A stretch of 64,000 bases of DNA, taken from contig OX578138.1 in NCBI GenBank assembly GCA_951213105.1, positions 67,480,037 to 67,544,036 of the forward strand, in the 5' to 3' direction. Both the position numbers and the translations under genes were made by a program. Under the pieces are notes generated by a model, which saw nothing but the letters and a program-made list of their open reading frames with translations, did not search any database and was not told the origin of the DNA. Below are positions 45,645-59,120 of the stretch, in pieces. Source of the DNA: Amaurobius ferox (Eukaryota; Arthropoda; Arachnida; Araneae; Amaurobiidae). Numbering within the stretch: the first letter of the stretch is position 1; every line of letters begins with the position of its first letter.

Positions 45645-47690
45645 GGTGTGGTTCTTATCTTCATACTGTGACATTATTTCATTGGTCCATAGTTGGAGGT
45701 TCGAGGTTTTTGATTTACTGTTTTTATTATTTGTCCTAGCTCCTAGTGTGGCAGTTTGTTGCACATTAAGAGTTTAAGCAGTTTGGGGGGGTTGATGCAG
45801 ATCTGAGGGTCACCTAGCATTTTAGGATTTTAAACATTTTGTAGAAAACCAAAGATCGCGAGTTTTCTTTAATATCAACTGATTAAGGTGGGACGTTCCT
45901 AGTACCGAATATCAAAGTTAAGTACCGAGCGGGGTCTCTTACGAGATTTAGCCTTGCGATGATCATAGTCATGCAGATTAAATAATAGTTCATTTGGGAC
46001 AGATGGCAGATTTTTGTAGAATTTAAGCGCTAGCTTTTTGATTTGGACTCTAACAGTTTTTATTTTGAAGTCTTTCCTAATTACCGAGTTTCTTAAGTAT
46101 CTAGGGGCTTTCCTTATAATCCTTAGGGTTTTGTTTTGTCTTGTCTCTAATAAGTCTATGGTAGTTTTACAGGCATATCCCCATACGGGTGCTGCATACA
46201 GCATTCCCGGGCAGATGACCGATTTATAAATTAGGAGTTTCTTTTGATAACTTAGATTTCCGTTTCCTATCATTGGGTATAAGGCTCCTATGGTTATATA
46301 CGCTTTTTGATTATGTTCGTTACGTGCAGTTTCAAAGTTAGGTGGGAGTCTATCGTTACACCTAGGTATTTAGTAGATTTTTCCGCTTTTAGGGCATGGT
46401 TGTTTATGTACAGAGGAGGCGGAGGTTTACGTTTTCTTGAGAAATAAATCCAATGACATTTATTGGGATTTAATTTTATTCGCCATTTTTCCAGCCATGT
46501 TTGGAGTATGTCTAAGTGTTGTTGTAGCTGTCTGTGCATTACTGAGACGTAAGGGTGTTTTGCAAGTATCGCGCTGTCGTCTGCATAGAGTGCCAGCTCC
46601 GTGTCTGGGGTCCTGGGAATGTCATTTAGATATATGTTAAAGAGTGTCGGGCCCAGGATTGATCCTTGCGGTACACTACTTTTAATGAGCTTGGGTGTAG
46701 ATAAGTTATTTTTTACTCTGACTTGAAAGTGTCTGTTATTTAGGTATGAAATTAAAAGTTTGACAAGTGCGTCAGGGACTTTTAGAGTGATCAATTTGTA
46801 AGCTAATCCACAGTGCCACACTTTATCAAAGGCTTTTTGGATGTCAAGAAAAATCGCAGCTGTGGGTGTCTTATTATTAAAACCAGAAGAAATGTACTCT
46901 ACCACTCTCAGCAATTGATGAGTGGTGGAGTGTTTTGGCCGAAATCCAAACTGCTCCGGAATGATAATGTCATTCTCACTAAGGTGCGTGTTCAGTCTCT
47001 TAAGAATTATTTTCTCAGTAATTTTACTAAGTGTCGGCAACAAACTGATTGGTCTGTAGTTGGCTGGAATTGAGGCATCCTCACCAGGTTTATGGATCGC
47101 TATAATTATCGCTTCCTTCCATTCTTTGGGGAAATAATTTAGTTCTAGTATTTTATTTATTAAGATGGTCAAGTAAAATATTATATTTAAGGGTAGGTTT
47201 TTTACCGCGATATTCCTGATTTTGTCGTGCCCTGGGCTTTTACGGTTTTTGATAATCTCTACTATTTCTTGCGGGGTGGCTGGGTTAATCTCAGCCGTGA
47301 CCGGGGAGTTCCTGAAATTGTTTAGAGTTTGCCTAACCATTCTTAGGGTGTCCTGACACATTAGATCGTGGTTTGGTTCAAATTGCTTTTCGTAATGCCT
47401 AGCAAGCGCCTCTGCCTTTTCTTCGTCTGAGTACGCAATATTAGCGCCATCTATTAGTGGCGGGAGTTTAATTTGAGGTTTTCTGAGTCTTTTAGCGAAT
47501 TGCCAGAGCGATACGTCTTCCTGGCTAAGAGATTCGATTAATTCTTTATACTGTTGCTGCTTTTCTGCGACAATTTTTTCACTGACTTTACACGTGAGTC
47601 TATTAAGCTCCCTTTTAAGGGTAGGGTCTCTGTTAGCCTGCCATGTCTTACGCATTCTATTTCTCTGTTTAACTAACTGTTTGACATGGC
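45645..47690 (-). mobile_element. Inner 5'-truncated Jockey-type LINE
   Basis: Sequence between about 47690 and 45645 interrupts ORF1 of the outer LINE. It begins in the linker just before the RT (RNRMRKTWQANRD), so the endonuclease and ORF1 are missing, the usual result of incomplete reverse transcription. The 3' UTR runs from 45898 to about 45650. It is more AT-rich than the outer LINE and belongs to a different lineage. A TSD was not resolved. Confidence 0.75.
45899..47690 (-). pseudogene. Reverse transcriptase domain of the inner LINE
   Basis: A long frame (47655-46294) carries the RT core: NYRPISLLPTLSKI, FLDIQKAFDKVWH, SSVPQGSILGPTLFNIYL and LYADDSAIL, followed by KYLGVTIDSHL. A one-base shift in the A run near 46285 moves to the second frame (to 45899), with the C-terminal region PGMLYAAPVWG and the basic tail ending RYSV-like residues. 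The catalytic Asp residues are all present. Missing relative to a full ORF2: the whole AP endonuclease. A relic that cannot mobilise by itself. Confidence 0.9.
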
Positions 47691-49383
47691 GGTGTGACCT
47701 CTTGGGTCTTTTCGAACGCCTCGTTACGCCCTACCGTGATGTCAGCGAATGATCGCTGCGGGTCGACGAACCTGTTGCTAACACCGGGGTTGCCTGGTCG
47801 AGAGGGGGGGGCGGTACTTGGGGAACTTTGGGCAGTTCCGATACGATGCAGGGTGTGCGCCGCCACAATTGGCGCAGACACAGGGGGTTTCCAAAGATTT
47901 TGTACATTCACTGGTCAGGTGCGCTTGCGCACACTTGACGCAGCGAGCAGGGAGGTGGCACGAGTTGCTTGCATGTCCGAAGGACTGGCAGCGGTAACAT
48001 TGATTGATCTGTTTCCTGCCCCGAAACCTCTCGACCTTAATCTCAGTATACATAACTCTAGTCAGATCATACACTTTAGCATTATCAGGGGTTTTCCCTA
48101 ACTGTACGTAGAACAGCGGCATAAGGACCTTTTTGGTTTTTGGGCCACGTGCCAGCTGGGTTACACTGATGGGTGTGAGCCCAAGTAATTCAAGCTCAGC
48201 CTTGAGCTGCCCCGTCTGCGTACAGATCGGTAGGCCCCTGATTACCACTTTGAGAGGTTTAGCCTCGTCAAGCAGATAGGATTTGAATTGCACATTATTC
48301 TCAATCAGAAATCTCTGAACTTTAATATAATCTTCTCTAGACCTGACATTAACTTTTAAAAAGTCCCCGGTGTTAGTCATCTTAGCAACCATGTCCGGAG
48401 CAAGCTCCTTAATATCATGCAGTAACATGTGATACTGAGTAGTGACCACAACAAAGAAGGGGGGGGGCGACGCTCTTTAGCAGGGGCGTCAATCACCATG
48501 TCTTCCGTAACTTCTGCGTCAGGCGCAGGCACATCATTTATATTATCCATAACATTATTTACATTTGAGATGGGGGGGATTACTAACAAGGCTAGCACTC
48601 GCTAGACTGGCAGTATGCCTTCTGGGAGGCAGCTGAAAACCATCACTATCCATTGCTTTTAGCTTTTTTGCTCTAGGGGGGCTTCCACCATTTTTGGTGG
48701 GGCCAACACTAAGTTCCGGCAATTTGCCAGGGTCATTAACAATCACATTATTTTGGCTAGTTGGCAAGGCTACAGATATACCAGGCTGGTTTAAAGAATT
48801 AGAGGAAGAAACAACTGCCGGAGACGGTCTCCGACAGGTCCCACCATATTGTGGAAGATTATACTTGGCCAGGAAGCGGTCCAGTTTCATTTTATGCCTT
48901 TGGAGCCTTGCCTTCTGCTGCAGCATCTCGTCCTGGTCCCTGCATCTTCTCATTTCTCTGTCCATGTCATTGTAGACAGCACGCATGTGGCCGGCTTCCA
49001 ACTTGGCTTCACAGATCGTTAAGTCCATACTTGTCTCGGATTTCTGAGGCACAACGTTGTCGGTGTTCCTTTGCACGGGTGGGAGCGGCAGCGGCGGAAA
49101 TTCCGCGGCTTCTTTCATCCTTCCCCTCACAATAGGTCTGGTAGCTTGAAGGTCACGAAGTAAGCGGCGATGGTACCGAAGGCACGTCCGGTGGCAGGAG
49201 CACAATCAAAACCAACCTACACTCACGGAGGCTAAGCTCCGACAGATTTTCGTAAAGATTGGTAGGAGGAGCCTATTTTAAAACACGGGAAACTACGTCA
49301 CTTGAGTTGGGAGGAGTCAATTTCAAAACACGGGCAAACGCGCCATCTTGGCGCAAATTTTGTACTTAGAAAAATAGGGTATC

Positions 49384-49694
49384 CTCAAGCATAAAATAAA
49401 ATTTTATGCCTGACTCACTTTCATTCATTCGACCACGTTTTCTGGAACATTCGCTCGATTCCATTTGCCGCTTACCAGATGCCATTTAGAAACTTTATCT
49501 GCAATCAAAATCCAAAATAATGAAAAATTAATAAACTCTTTATGCACGTGAATTACTTGGAAATAAATAAATGATGCTAAATAAATCAGGGAGACTGATT
49601 GAATAAGATCCACAAAACGATACAAGTTTCCACAGAGATCCACAAAACACGTTCGTCGCACACAAAGTTTGCAGAATGATCTGTGCAAAAATTT
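49384..49694 (-). repeat. Right arm of 311-bp inverted repeat
   Basis: Reverse complement of 40450-40760, same length. It carries the first 34 transposase codons on the minus strand, then continues to 49873 as the Merlin 5' leader and tip. Confidence 0.9.
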
Positions 49695-49873
49695 GCGATG
49701 AAATACACAGATTACTATACTAATAATATTCCGCGTGCTGATTGGATGTCCAGAAAGCGGTTACCAGATTGGCGAAGAAAGCCGAATCCGGAAATTGTAA
49801 CCGGTGCATCGCGACGAATTGGCGCGCTTTTGTACTTTGAAATCTGGGGTGTGGGCTAATCTCCCGATCGACC

Positions 49874-51353
49874 GAAATGATAACCTAAATATTTGATAAT
49901 GCTAATTTTCATGCATTTTATAAATTATGTTTATGAACAATTTTTGTTTTATACAGCCAAAAAGCAAAATGCTGCATAAAAAGTGATTCAACAAAGACTT
50001 CAAAGAAAAATATCTGAAAACTTTTTATATTTTTAGTATTCATTCACAATAAATTGTCATAGGGCTATAGCAACTAATTGTTACAGAGCTATCAGTAGGA
50101 ATTTTTCTCAGTCAGGTAGCATATTCTAATATTACCGCTTTAGATATATATTTTAAACATGAACTTCAGTTAAATGCAAAAAGACAAGATTTATAATTTT
50201 TAATCTTTAAATTTGAGACTAGATTGTAACAATATTGGCGTTTTGAACCAAAATGTAGATACTAAATATAATATTTACCTTTATAAATTTTTGAAGTGTT
50301 TTTTAACTTATCCTTCCAAAAGGCAAAAGACGGCAATAAGAAGGTTGCGCAAATTTTAATATAGTAAAGTGAAAATTGTTTACTTTTATGTAACATAAAA
50401 TAATCAAGCTTCTACAATAAATTTGTTTTGGGTATTGACTTGATGACTTTAGGTTTACTGTGCACTAGCTTTGCGCCAATTTTGCCAAGCTTTGGCTGCA
50501 AAAATCACTTGTTATTGTAAATGCGACGCACACAATTGTGAGCTTATTACTAAATAATATGTAATAAATTTATGTATAAATTATAAAGCTATAGTCCTAG
50601 TTTGCTCAGTGGAAGCCAAATTTAAAATATTCAGCGTAAGAAATAAGAAAACGGTTAATAATATATCCTCAGAGTCATTCGACGGCTCTATAGCGCCACC
50701 TATTGCAGAATTGCAAAACTAAAAATTAATTAGTTTGTTTGAGTTTTTTATTTATATCTTTTTGATTTATTAATATTTTGCAAAAATGCGTTCCACTGAG
50801 CAAACTAGATATTCCCTTCTATGTATCGCGACAAATTTTATAAAGATCTGAGCACTGGTTATTTCACAGTTGTGTGCGTAAAAATGCCCTATACTTTAAC
50901 ATGGATGGAAAAAAGTCGAAGTCCGCCTTAACAGCTAAGTGATGACCAACCCGTATTATTTCTGTGCACAGGGTCAGGTCTCTAAAGTTACTATTGGTCG
51001 TCGATACTGACGTCAGGTGCCATATCATCATGACGTCAGAGTGAGTCTTGCGGTATTTATCAGCACGTATTTCAATCGAAACCTGGAAGAACAGTTTTTG
51101 TTGCATTGAATCTTCTGTTATCCATACGCTTCACGGTTAAGTACTCATATGAATTAGATTTTTATTTATACGGGAAAGAAAGCACCAGTTTTTTCAATGT
51201 GTCAAAAAGCATTTTTACAAGGAAGATTTTGAATCAACAAATACTACTTCAGAAAACTGATGGCATAGACAAATGCATTTTCTACAAGAAATATTTTAAA
51301 TCACCTAGTGATAAAGCATTTGAAGCACAAGGCTAAAACCTAGTAAAATTTTA
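49874..51353. other. No recognised gene
   Basis: AT-rich. An open frame at 51106-51336 (76 residues, Lys/Phe-rich) immediately before the zinc-finger remnants could be an N-terminal piece of that gene, but has no motif. Confidence 0.5.
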
Positions 51354-51765
51354 TGTTGTGTATTCCGTAAGCCTGTACTCAAACCGATCATTTGTGTAGA
51401 TATGCTATTTAAAAACCATATGTGAAAAGTGTAGGAAGTCATTTATACAAACAAATGACTGAAACTAATTTCATGTATAATATCTGGTGAAGCATCTGTT
51501 TAAATAAAATCTCAAACTTGTGAACACTGTTAAAATTACCATTTTTATATATGCAGACTTATTTAGATAAATGTAAACTGATTCACAGTAGCAAGATAAC
51601 ACTTTGTGTGTAAAATGGCTTTTAAAATATTTTCCCCACAGCTTCAAATAACATACATTTGAGCACAAGGTTAATCTATTTGAATCTGAAATATGTCAGA
51701 AAGTATTCACATAAAAAGATGCTTTAAATATGCACAAACTTGTACACACAGGTGAAAAACAATTG

Positions 51766-53153
51766 GGCTGATCCGGAGATTAGGTCACCTTGGTTAAATC
51801 GGAGAAGACGCCACGCACTTTGTGAGGTTAAATCGGAGAAGACGCCACGCACTTTATGTTGCAATCTGGTAACCTCTTGTATCGGTTGTTTTCGGCGGAA
51901 ATTGTGTAGCATCCAATAAGAATACGTTTTTGTGTTTGCTACAGTTTTTTGATGTAAAAGAACATTTCTATCAATATTTTTGGCCATTGTTGTGCGTGTT
52001 TGCTTGTTCTTTCGTTATTTGATTTATTTTGTAATAATTATTCGTTTTAGTTTTGCGGATTTGCTTTTGTCGTCGATTATATTTCCCTTATGTCTTCTGG
52101 TATGCGCGAGCAAATGGAAGGTGAGTGTAGTTTTGTAAAGCGTGGTAGAATGGATGTTGGTATGAATGAATCTAGAATAAAATTTTACTATGATTTGGAA
52201 AATAAAAGTTTGAAAGAAGTGATTAATTGGTGTGTTATGAAAGGGATTATGAGTGATAAATACGGATCCTCGGTTGCATGGAGAAAGTGATTTTGCTACG
52301 TGCGATATGCACAGATAAAATTGTAGCATATTCTGTGTCTGGGCGCCGCAGGCGACCGTTCCTAATAAACCAGAGATCACTGGGGGCCCTGTTCCGGTGT
52401 AGAACGACCTTTAGGTCGAACCCCTGCCCCTGTACGGACCACTGGTACATACGAACCACTAATACATCCGTTCCACAATTTTCGATCTTTAGATCAAATC
52501 CCTGCTCTTACACGGACCTGTAGGTCGAACCCATTCCTTTATATGGATCCTCAGTTGACTGCTCTTTCTGGTCGTGTGATTTGTTTTTTCCTACGACGTC
52601 TGAAAAGGGGGAAAAAACGGTTGAAATCACATAAAACATTAAATAAAAAAAAATATTTTAATTTTAAAAATCGGTTTTGACGTGTCACCTAGATGGAGAA
52701 AGCGATCTTGATACGTACGATATGCACAGATAAAATTGTAGCATAAAAATTTTAAATTTTACAAAAATCTGATTTTGGAACGTTTACATGAGTATTATTA
52801 ATTTTTTTATTCTGCAGTTTTATAAAGTTATTTAATTTTCTTAAAATACACAAAAATCGTATTTTGTAACTTTTTTTTGAGTATTATTCACTGTTATTTA
52901 AGTTAAATTAAATTATCATTTATATTAGAAAATCTTGTTTAGAACAAACACAATAGTCTGTCTTTAGAAACAGGGTTCTTCTACCAAAACATCATTTTGG
53001 TAGGAGGAGCCTATTTCTAATGACGGTAAATGACATCACTGAGGATGGGTGGAGCCAATTTCAAAACACGGAAGAAAGCGCCAACCACAGGCCAACTTGG
53101 CCCGATTTTGTACTTAGAAAAAAATTTGCGGTGACCTAATCTCCGGATTTACC
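51766..53153 (+). mobile_element. Merlin derivative 1 in the zinc-finger array, 8-bp TSD
   Basis: 1388 bp, flanked by AACAATTG at 51758-51765 and 53154-53161. TIRs: left GGCTGATCCGGAGATTAGG and right (reversed) GGTAAATCCGGAGATTAGG, both continuing TCACC; 8-9 bp TSDs are characteristic of Merlin. Subterminal 35-bp repeats (GTTAAATCGGAGAAGACGCC) occur twice. The interior has a truncated transposase start (52090) and a foreign block 52278-52745 bracketed by two copies of a 54-bp motif (TACGTGCGATATGCACAGAT). Confidence 0.92.
52090..52267 (+). pseudogene. Truncated Merlin transposase N-terminus
   Basis: About 59 codons from the ATG at 52090 align with the start of the 40659 gene: RIKFYYDLENKS against GIKFYFMLEAKG, and INWCVMKGIMSDKY against IDWCVMKGLMSDRY. 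It is cut off just before the zinc-ribbon Cys pair by the block starting GGATCCTCGG. Homology is clear; no catalytic residues remain. Confidence 0.88.
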
Positions 53154-53318
53154 AACAATTGTGTGTGAATTATGTCAGAAAGCATTCAAGCAAAAAGAAT
53201 ATTTAAATGAACACAAACTTACACATGCAGATGAAAAACTTTTCATGTGTGAAATATGTCACAAAGCATTTACCCATAAATATGGTTTAAATATACACAA
53301 GCATGTACATACTCCTGA

Positions 53319-54618
<1,300 letters not shown>

Positions 54619-54703
54619 CATTTCTATGTGAAATATGTCAGAAAGCATTCTCAGATAGAAGTAATTTAAATGTACACAAACGTTTGCATAGTGCTGAAAA
54701 ACC

Positions 54704-54770
54704 AATTGTGTGTCGAAAGCCCAGACCAACCGGCTCGTCCGAGGACTTGGAGTAACTACGAATTGTGTGT
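54704..54770 (+). mobile_element. Micro-insertion family, copy 4, in a finger codon stretch, 10-bp TSD
   Basis: AATTGTGTGT is repeated at 54704-54713 and 54761-54770 around a 47-bp insert with CCGGCTCGTCCGAGGACTTG. The uninterrupted finger sequence AAACCAATTGTGTGTGGAAT is seen at 53326, which shows the pre-insertion state. Confidence 0.85.
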
Positions 54771-56221
54771 GGAATATGTCTGAAAACCTTCACACACAAA
54801 TATGAATTACATGCACACATGCGTACACATACATGAGAAAAACCATTTCTATGTGAAATATGTCAGAAAGCATTCTCAGATAGATGTTATTTAAATGTAC
54901 ACAAGCGTTTATATACAGGTAAAAAACAATTTGTGTGCGAATTATGTCAGAAAGCATTTAAACATACAAGAAGTTTAAAGACACACAAACTTGTACATAC
55001 TGCTGAAAAACCATTTGTGTGTGAATTATGTCGGAAAACCTTCCCACGCAAAAATGGATTATCTGTACACATATGTATACATACAGGAAAAAAATCATTT
55101 CTATGTGAAATATGTCATTCGCATATAAAATTATTTTATATAGACACAAATGCTTGCATACAGGAGAAAAACAATTTTTATTTGAAATATGTTAGAAATG
55201 ATTCCCACAAAGAAGTGGTTTAAATGTACACAAACATTTGCATACCAGTGAGAAATGTGTGAATTATGTGAGAAAGCATTTACACATGAATATAGTCTAA
55301 ATACACACAAACTTCTACATACAGATGAAAGATTATTTGTGTGTGAAATATATCAGAAAAAGTTTATATGCAAAAATGAATTAAATGCATGGATACGTAC
55401 GTGTTCATATAGATGGAAACCCATTTCTATATGAAATATGTCAAAGTATTCACACGAAAAACTCATTTAAATATACACACACGCTTGCATACAGGAAAAA
55501 ACCATTTTTATGTGAAATATGTTGGAAAGCATTTACACAAAGAAATCACTTAAATGTACACAAACGTTTGTATACAGGTGAAAAATCATTTGTGTATGAA
55601 TTGTGTCAAAAAGAATTTACACAAGTAAATAGTTTAAATACACACAAATGTGTACATTCAGGTGAAAAACCAATTATGTGTGAATTATGTCAGAAAGCAT
55701 TCGTATGATAAAATCATTTCAATGTACATAAATATTTGCATACAGATGAAAATCCATTTGTGTGTGAATTATGTCAGAAAGCATTCATTCGAAAAGAAAG
55801 TTTAAATTTACACAAACTTATACTTACAGGTGAAAAACTGTTCGTGTGTGAAATATGTCAGAAAGCATTTACTCATAAACATTGTTTAAATATATACAAA
55901 CTTGTGCATACTGCTGAAATACCAGAAAAACCAATTGTGTGTGAAATATGTCTGAAAAGAGTTGCATGCAAATGTGAATTAAATGCACACTTGCATGTAT
56001 ATACAGGAGAAAAACCATTTGTGTGTGAAATATGTCAGAAAATCTTTGCATGCAAAGGTGAATTAAATATACACATATACATACAGGAGAAAAACCATTT
56101 GTGTGTGAAATCTGTCAGAAACCATTCGCAGTAAAAGTAATTTAAACAAACACAAATGAATACATACAGGTTAAAAATCCTTTATTTGTAAAATATGTCA
56201 AAGCATTCCTATGAAAAGAAT

Positions 56222-56420
56222 GTTTAACCCTATGACTCCCAAGCCCCTTTTTCCGCTAGTACCGCAGAATCCCAAAGATGGCCCAGTAGTGGATGATCAT
56301 TTATGACCGCCCTGGAAGATAATGGCACTTGAATAAATACATGCCTCTCCTCTTCTACGAAATGCCCTCGAAGAAGAGGTGAGGGTTTATAGGTTTCACA
56401 CAAGGGTTGCTTGTTTTCAA
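56222..56420. mobile_element. Possible piggyBac-like terminus
   Basis: TTTAACCCTATGACTCCCAA places CCCTATGACTCCC directly after TTAA, the target site and end style of piggyBac elements. A GC-richer 200 bp follows, containing ATGGCCCAGTAGTGGATGATC. No matching right end was found. Confidence 0.3.
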
Positions 56421-59120
56421 TGACTCTTTTGAGTGACATATTTTTAAAAAAATCACTTGTTTGGTGAATGATTAGATAATTTTATTTCGTATGCTAGACA
56501 AAATATTTTACTTGCTGAGTTGGATTAAAATAAACCACTTTCTGAAGTCGTGTAGCCGGAAATATACGAGTATATATATATTAAATGTTTGTTTGGATTT
56601 TTGCACTTTTTGATTATTAACTAAAAATTATTTTCCTTTCTAAAAATTATTTTAAATATATTACAGTATTTTTGAAGTTACTTTCTTAGCAAAGTTTTGG
56701 AAATGGGCATGGACCCTCCCGATTTAATGGGGATCACGAGACTAAATATCATTTAGACAATGTGTGCTAATGAACCAATGTAATTACTCTCGTTATATGG
56801 AAGGTTATGACTCACTTAACCACCCGTTGCTACAATACCATTAATTTTAGAGAAGTATACTCAGACCTTATTTATAATTTGTAATTTTAATCAAATATAC
56901 TTTCTACATTTTTACTTCATACTATAATATTACAAATATATTGTTTTCTTGATTTTTGAAAAGAAAGTGCATATTAAAACCTTTGCACATGTTTCCGCTA
57001 CTTTTATTCCAAACAAACCCTCCCTTCCTCTGCATGTGATGTGGGCAAAATAGCTCAAGGAAGAATACCCGTATCGCTATGAAAATTTTTATATTCATAC
57101 ATTATGCAAAAAAGAAAAACTCCAAAAAACTAGAAATAAATATAATAATTTGCATGATTAGAACAAGAATGTTTTGGAATTTAAGAGCTTTAAGTAGTTA
57201 TTACTCGCACACACAAAATAAAAATATATGAATGCGTAATCCTTTGGGAATGTTCTATAGATGGGTTCACTATGAACTTAGCCATTGCAGTCTCGGGTAA
57301 CCTGACCTAAATGTTGAAGAAATTGAAGATGATTACGTGGCAGGACTGAATTTATCGGTTTGCAAAATTCTGCGCACAATAAGTTTTTTATTGTCATTTT
57401 AAATATTGTTATTTCATGCTGATGGGTGCGTGATAACCACGAAACTGGTTAATGGATGCGATGCTTTTATGTAATACAAACACGGTTTTTAAGATCATCC
57501 ATAACCAGAATTTTTATACTATATACTTTGATGTCCATATGTTGTGATTGTATATTGATGTTTACTTATGATTATGGAAGGGGTGTGGTGTCAATACTAT
57601 AGATTAAGAAATACACATTTTAATTTTCATAGAAAGTTTTATTAATTTTTTATCTAACATCTTATAATCTTAAATTCCCATTTTTTCAAAATTTCACAAA
57701 CCACCTGATCTTGTAATATCTCTATTTGCCTGTACTTAAATGCTTATTTTCTCTGAACTTTGACTTTAGAGATGTTTTATTGTTTCAAATATTAAATATA
57801 TATTTATTTATGAATGCTTAAAATACAATCTTCGATAAACTGTAACTTTTGGAAATAAAGTAATAAACATTCGTATATGTTCAGTTGTCTCATACTTTTT
57901 AGATTTGTGAAAGGCGAAATTAATTTCATTCTAAAGTTATAACTTTCCTCAATCTGAAAAGTTTTCATCAAAAGAACTGAAATTATAATCCCTTTTATGT
58001 CTATAGAAATAAAGGGGATTTAGCAAACTACAGCCTATAGCATGTCCCCCCTTTCAAACAAAAACAAATCTCAGACCCTCTATGCCCTCAATGCTTTGAC
58101 AAACTTATTTTTTTAGGTTTTGACTCAGGTGCTCAATTGCTTTGTTACATTTCTGCTGTGGAGTCATTGAAAAATCTTCAAAATTGATAGAAAAATTATC
58201 TAAGAAATTGTTTTGAGATGTTGCATTTATCATTAAATATATATCAACCTGCATGAAATTAAAGCTTATTTAAAATTAATTTCAGTTTTTTTTTCTCTTG
58301 GTATTAAATTCATGCATCTTTAAAATGTAATACCTAAAGATAATATGTATATGTACATATGTTAAATGTTTGTCTAATAAAGTTTCAGTAGAATGAAATG
58401 TTTTTATTTTGGAAGCTATTCATCATATCAAATGATTTTTAAAAATTTGTACAACTCACAATGAAACAATATACATATTTTACATCAGCAACCATTACAT
58501 AGTTGAGCGTAATATCTTATGTCCATCCCCCCTCCCATGAGAAAACATGAAAACATTGCCAAATTAATAAGCTTTCACTGCAAAATGATTAGATTTGGAT
58601 TAAGAATTTATCATAATTTATGTCGTGCTTTAAAGGATATAGTGGACATTCAAAACAAATTTCTATTTTTCACATGTGCATTACAAACGCATTTACAAAT
58701 TTTTAACAATATATTATTAGCTCTAAGTACTATGTATAAATATACCCATTCACAGTTCATCTTCAGAGGATATTCTCCCTGCAGCCACTTGTTTACCTAT
58801 GGAAAATAAATTTCTAACCTCTAGTTAATTTTTTTTAGGATTTTTTACACCTGTTTTTTGCCAAGCATAGATGCTAGAAATGTTTGTGCTTTTTCAAAAA
58901 ATCTGTTTGTTTTTTATATTTATCGAAAAGTAACATATTCATGTTACAAAAATATTAGAAATACTTCTAATTATTTTATCAATGTTTTTTTTTTTTTTTA
59001 AATAAAAGCACAAACCTATTTATATGTGGGAAAATGAAACAAGCAGCTGGAGGAAAAAATATTCCCTTAAGGGGTGCATTGACACACTCCTCATCTGATA
59101 TCTAAATGTGCAATTTTACA
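56421..59120. other. No gene seen; AT-rich DNA
   Basis: No recognisable coding or repeat. A 96-codon frame at 58519-58809 has no motif and is likely chance. Confidence 0.55.

Larger units (their letters stand above)
45354..49118 (-). pseudogene. LINE ORF1: PRE_C2HC and zinc-knuckle nucleic-acid-binding protein, split by inner LINE
   Basis: The likely start is the ATG at 49118 (MKEAAEFPPLPLPP). A helical, charged segment (DREMRRCRDQDEML) precedes a domain of the type found with zinc fingers in jockey ORF1 proteins (about 48445-48060; KVVIRGLPICT). Three knuckle-like motifs follow (CYRCQSFGHASNSC, CVKCAQAHLTSEC, CANCGGAH). The frame shifts at three G runs: 48572-48578, 48459-48467 and 47804-47811. 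Near 47690 the gene is cut by the inner LINE and resumes at about 45645, ending at the TAA at 45354-45356, just before ORF2. The protein would coat LINE RNA. The continuation across the inner LINE is inferred from orientation and position. Confidence 0.82.
42179..49243 (-). mobile_element. Jockey-type LINE with 13-bp TSD, itself interrupted by a second LINE
   Basis: AGATTTTCGTAAA is repeated at 42166-42178 and 49244-49256, bounding a 7.06 kb minus-strand insertion in the Merlin 3' UTR. Removing the inner LINE (about 45645-47690) leaves roughly 5 kb with ORF1, ORF2 and a GC-rich 3' UTR (42179-42600), the size of a near-full-length Jockey element. GC content and codon use differ sharply from the AT-rich surroundings. 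Confidence 0.88.
40450..49873 (+). mobile_element. Merlin element with inverted 5'-end duplication, interrupted by LINEs
   Basis: Plus-strand Merlin sequence runs from 40450 (5' tip missing) through the transposase and 3' UTR to 42178, resumes after the LINE at 49257 and reaches about 49380. There the expected 3' TIR is replaced by an inverted copy of the element's own 5' end (49384-49873), which ends in a Merlin-style tip GGTCGATCGGGAGATTAG on the minus strand. The 49257-49375 stretch matches the 3' UTR of the copy at 51766-53153 (GGTAGGAGGAGCCTATTT and TTTTGTACTTAGAAAAA). Confidence 0.75.

Noticed and set aside
54714..54760. Hammerhead ribozyme or mini-intron as explanation of the micro-insertion
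   Set aside because: Copy 2 has a CTGAAGA-like word but no GAAA partner or closing stems, and 36-51 bp is too short for an intron with clear GT-AG ends.
58519..58809. 96-codon plus-strand frame as a gene
   Set aside because: AT-rich, no motif, no splice or promoter evidence.
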